From assembly GCA_965372405.1 (NCBI GenBank), contig CBDVCE010000030.1, positions 1 to 53,228 of the forward strand: a DNA stretch of 53,228 nucleotides. Reading direction: 5' to 3'. The DNA is from Sunxiuqinia sp965372405. Its GTDB lineage: Bacteria > Bacteroidota > Bacteroidia > Bacteroidales > Prolixibacteraceae. Under the pieces are notes generated by a model. It saw nothing but the letters and a program-made list of their open reading frames with translations. It ran no database searches and was not told the DNA's origin. Shown in pieces: positions 51,558 to 53,228 of this stretch. How positions within the stretch are numbered: position 1 is the stretch's first letter; every line of letters begins with the position of its first letter. The position numbers and the translations under genes were made by a program.

Positions 51558-52949
51558 ATGCTGAAAGTTGATCGTGAAAATATTAATATTATTAGCTCCC
51601 AACAGGCTTGGCACTATAGAATTCTACCTAAAAGTGGGAGTAATGGGAATAAGGTTTTTTACTGCTCAAATGTTTCGGCAAATACTCAGGAAGAACTTGA
51701 ACTGGTTTTTGGTGAAGAAGTTGAACTAATTGAAGCAAGAGAAGATGAACTTGACAAAGAACTGGTAGTTCATTACCCAGTTCAAACAAAAAAGTCAAAT
51801 CAAGTAAGCATTGTTAATAATGATATTAGTAACTATCTTCCTTTGCTGCTTGAAGAAGCTCATACCTTAAAATCGAGTGATATTCATATTGAAGCCTATG
51901 AAGAAGATTGTCGCATCAGGTTTCGGGTTGATGGGAAATTGGCTGAACGATATAAACTTAGTAAAGACAAGTATCCTGCTCTTGTTAACAGACTGAAAAT
52001 TCAGGCGCATCTAGATATTGCAGAAAAAAGGCTACCTCAGGATGGTCGGATTGTTTATAAAGATGAAAATGTTGAAACGGATATACGTGTTTCTATTATG
52101 CCTACTCTGTATGGTGAGAAGGTTGTTCTTCGTTTGCTTAATAAGGATGTAGGGAATGTTAGTCTTGATTATCTGGGGTTCTCAAAAGACCAGATTAATG
52201 AATACCTGAAGGCTATTAAAAAGCCTCATGGTATTGTTTTAATTAGTGGGCCTACTGGTTCAGGGAAAACAACCACCCTGTATGCCAGCCTAAAGCTTTT
52301 GAATAAAGAGAATGTAAATATCCTAACCATTGAAGATCCAGTAGAATATACTTTGAAGGGAATAAATCAAGTGCAAGTAAAGGAGGATATAGGACTTACA
52401 TTTGCTGCAGCATTGCGTACCTTCTTACGACAGGATCCTGATATCATTATGTTGGGGGAGATTAGAGATAAGGAATCTGCTCAAATGGCCATTAGAGCAT
52501 CATTAACCGGTCATCTTGTTTTTTCAACCATTCATACGAACTCTGCCTATGGTACAATATCCAGATTGCTGGACATGGATATACCACCATATCTATTGGC
52601 TAACACTTTAAATATTTCAATGGCACAAAGGCTGTTAAGGGTTTTGTGTCCAAAGTGCAAAAAAGAAGAATCTTTTTCAAGCTCATTATTGCCTGTAGGT
52701 ATAAAACTTCCAAAAACAATTTCAACCCATTTTACTCCTCAAGGGTGTGAGCATTGTTATTATACAGGTTATAGTGGTCGTAAAGCAATTTATGAAATCA
52801 TTCCGGTTTCTGGTGAAATTGCAGAACAGATTCGGAATGATAATTTCAAAGAAGATTCAGTAAAATATACCAGACTGAATGAATCTGCATTAGAATTATT
52901 CTATCAAGGAGATACATCACTTAATGAGATATTGAGCTATTTGATTTAG
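51558..52949 (+). CDS. gspE: GspE/PilB secretion or extension ATPase
   Basis: A 463-aa hexameric ATPase that drives pseudopilin assembly. A shortened N-terminal part (1-85) leads to N2-type sequence (SSDIHIEAYEEDCRIRFRVDG), Walker A GPTGSGKTTTLY (about 231-242), Asp box, Walker B IIMLGEIRD, His box TGHLVFSTIHTN, and the tetracysteine zinc motif CPKC (about 364) and CEHC (about 397) with GYSGRKAIYEI. The zinc motif marks the GspE/PilB side rather than retraction PilT. It is the last gene of the cluster, 30 bp after the peptidase. Confidence 0.95.
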   Translation: MLKVDRENINIISSQQAWHYRILPKSGSNGNKVFYCSNVSANTQEELELVFGEEVELIEAREDELDKELVVHYPVQTKKSNQVSIVNNDISNYLPLLLEEAHTLKSSDIHIEAYEEDCRIRFRVDGKLAERYKLSKDKYPALVNRLKIQAHLDIAEKRLPQDGRIVYKDENVETDIRVSIMPTLYGEKVVLRLLNKDVGNVSLDYLGFSKDQINEYLKAIKKPHGIVLISGPTGSGKTTTLYASLKLLNKENVNILTIEDPVEYTLKGINQVQVKEDIGLTFAAALRTFLRQDPDIIMLGEIRDKESAQMAIRASLTGHLVFSTIHTNSAYGTISRLLDMDIPPYLLANTLNISMAQRLLRVLCPKCKKEESFSSSLLPVGIKLPKTISTHFTPQGCEHCYYTGYSGRKAIYEIIPVSGEIAEQIRNDNFKEDSVKYTRLNESALELFYQGDTSLNEILSYLI

Positions 52950-53011
52950 AAAAGGGTTCTGTCCTTAATTAATCAAGCGTTTAATAATTACTAATTTTAC
53001 CTTTCCACTAA

Positions 53012-53167
53012 AACATAGATTTGAAGTTCAAACACCATTGTTATTCAAAAGCTATAATTCTACATGCCGTTTATTTTAAATTGAGATTCACGTTGAGCTA
53101 TAGAGATGCAGAAGAACTGGTTTCAATTAGAGGAGTAAAGGTCAATCATTCTACTATTCAGAGATGA
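53012..53167 (+). pseudogene. IS6-family transposase, N-terminal fragment
   Basis: The frame reads FKHHCYSKAIILHAVYFKLR and then LSYRDAEELVSIRGVKVNHS before TIQR and a TGA. This matches the start of IS6/IS240-type transposases, whose consensus has F-K-G-R-H-F, L-S-Y-R-D-x-E-E-L and V-x-H-x-T-I-x-R-W. The TGA falls where a tryptophan is expected, and the rest, including the DDE catalytic domain, is missing here. No intact start codon is seen. GGTTCTGTCCTTAA at 52955-52968 might be a left terminal repeat remnant. Confidence 0.78.
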
Positions 53168-53192
53168 GTTTATATATTTAATCAAGAGAATT

Positions 53193-53213
53193 CCTCGAGG
53201 CTCTGCCTCGGGG
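53193..53213. repeat. REP-like palindrome at the right edge
   Basis: CCTCGAGGC pairs with GCCTCGGGG (one wobble) around TCT, and is flanked by TTCCTC and GAGGAA. The CCCCGAGGC-type core is similar to the perfect palindrome at 25150-25189. It follows the transposase fragment. Confidence 0.5.
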
Positions 53214-53228
53214 TATAGAGGAAAGTTT

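Noticed and set aside
41037..52949. Retractile type IV pilus or competence system
   Set aside because: No PilT-type retraction ATPase, no ComEA/ComEC and no large major pilin are present, so a secretion-type system or non-retracting fibre fits better. The distinction is not final.

Overview
The window looks like a piece of an AT-rich Bacteroidota chromosome, probably Bacteroidales/Marinilabiliales-like (the order is inference). Reasons are the style of the two YD/RHS proteins with BACON and PKD-like domains, a PorE-like OmpA/TPR/PD40 protein of the type IX secretion machinery, a DUF5703 lipoprotein, a lipoprotein sulfatase, a TATCTTTG promoter box of the Bacteroidota TAnnTTTG type, and the general lack of Shine-Dalgarno sites. 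No rRNA, tRNA or CRISPR array was seen.

Layout. 1-8.6 kb: the 3' end of a group II intron, a ClpP-like lipoprotein, a 219-aa helical protein preceded by a 21-bp repeat array, a HAD phosphatase flanked by two copies of an inverted-repeat element, an M16 peptidase and a sulfatase. 8.6-19.8 kb: a J-domain/ribbon-helix-helix pair, then a contiguous chemotaxis cluster (STAS protein, CheY, CheA, CheW, MCP, CheR, a histidine-kinase-like protein without its histidine, CheD, CheB, hybrid kinase, receiver protein). 19.8-24.7 kb: an ATP-grasp-like protein, the PorE-like protein, ElbB, and a small operon of a 105-aa helical protein, a second 21-bp array and a membrane protein. 25.2-27.3 kb: a DUF5703 gene cut off and joined to a reversed primase fragment, then an XRE regulator. 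27.3-39.7 kb, all on the minus strand: a third 21-bp array encoding a heptad-repeat protein, a 214-aa helical protein, a YD/LamG protein, a 2218-aa BACON/PKD/RHS protein with an HExxH tip, and a secreted candidate immunity protein. 41.0-52.9 kb: a complete type II secretion/type IV pilus-like gene set. The right edge holds an IS6-family transposase remnant and a REP-like palindrome.

How the parts relate. The chemotaxis genes form a full excitation and adaptation pathway, but no motor gene is in the window. The pilus-like cluster encodes its own secretin, inner-membrane platform, pseudopilins, prepilin peptidase and ATPase, plus an FN3-like lipoprotein and a MORN-like protein I do not know from standard systems. 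The RHS block reads as a surface or secreted polymorphic toxin system.

The most unusual recurring theme is that three separate loci each combine a small two-helix-type protein (219, 105 and 214 aa) with a 21-bp tandem array, that is seven codons or two helical turns per unit. Each unit keeps a few fixed positions and varies the rest. Two arrays read as open heptad repeats on the strand of the partner gene; the third is open only on the opposite strand. I do not recognise this combination as a described system.
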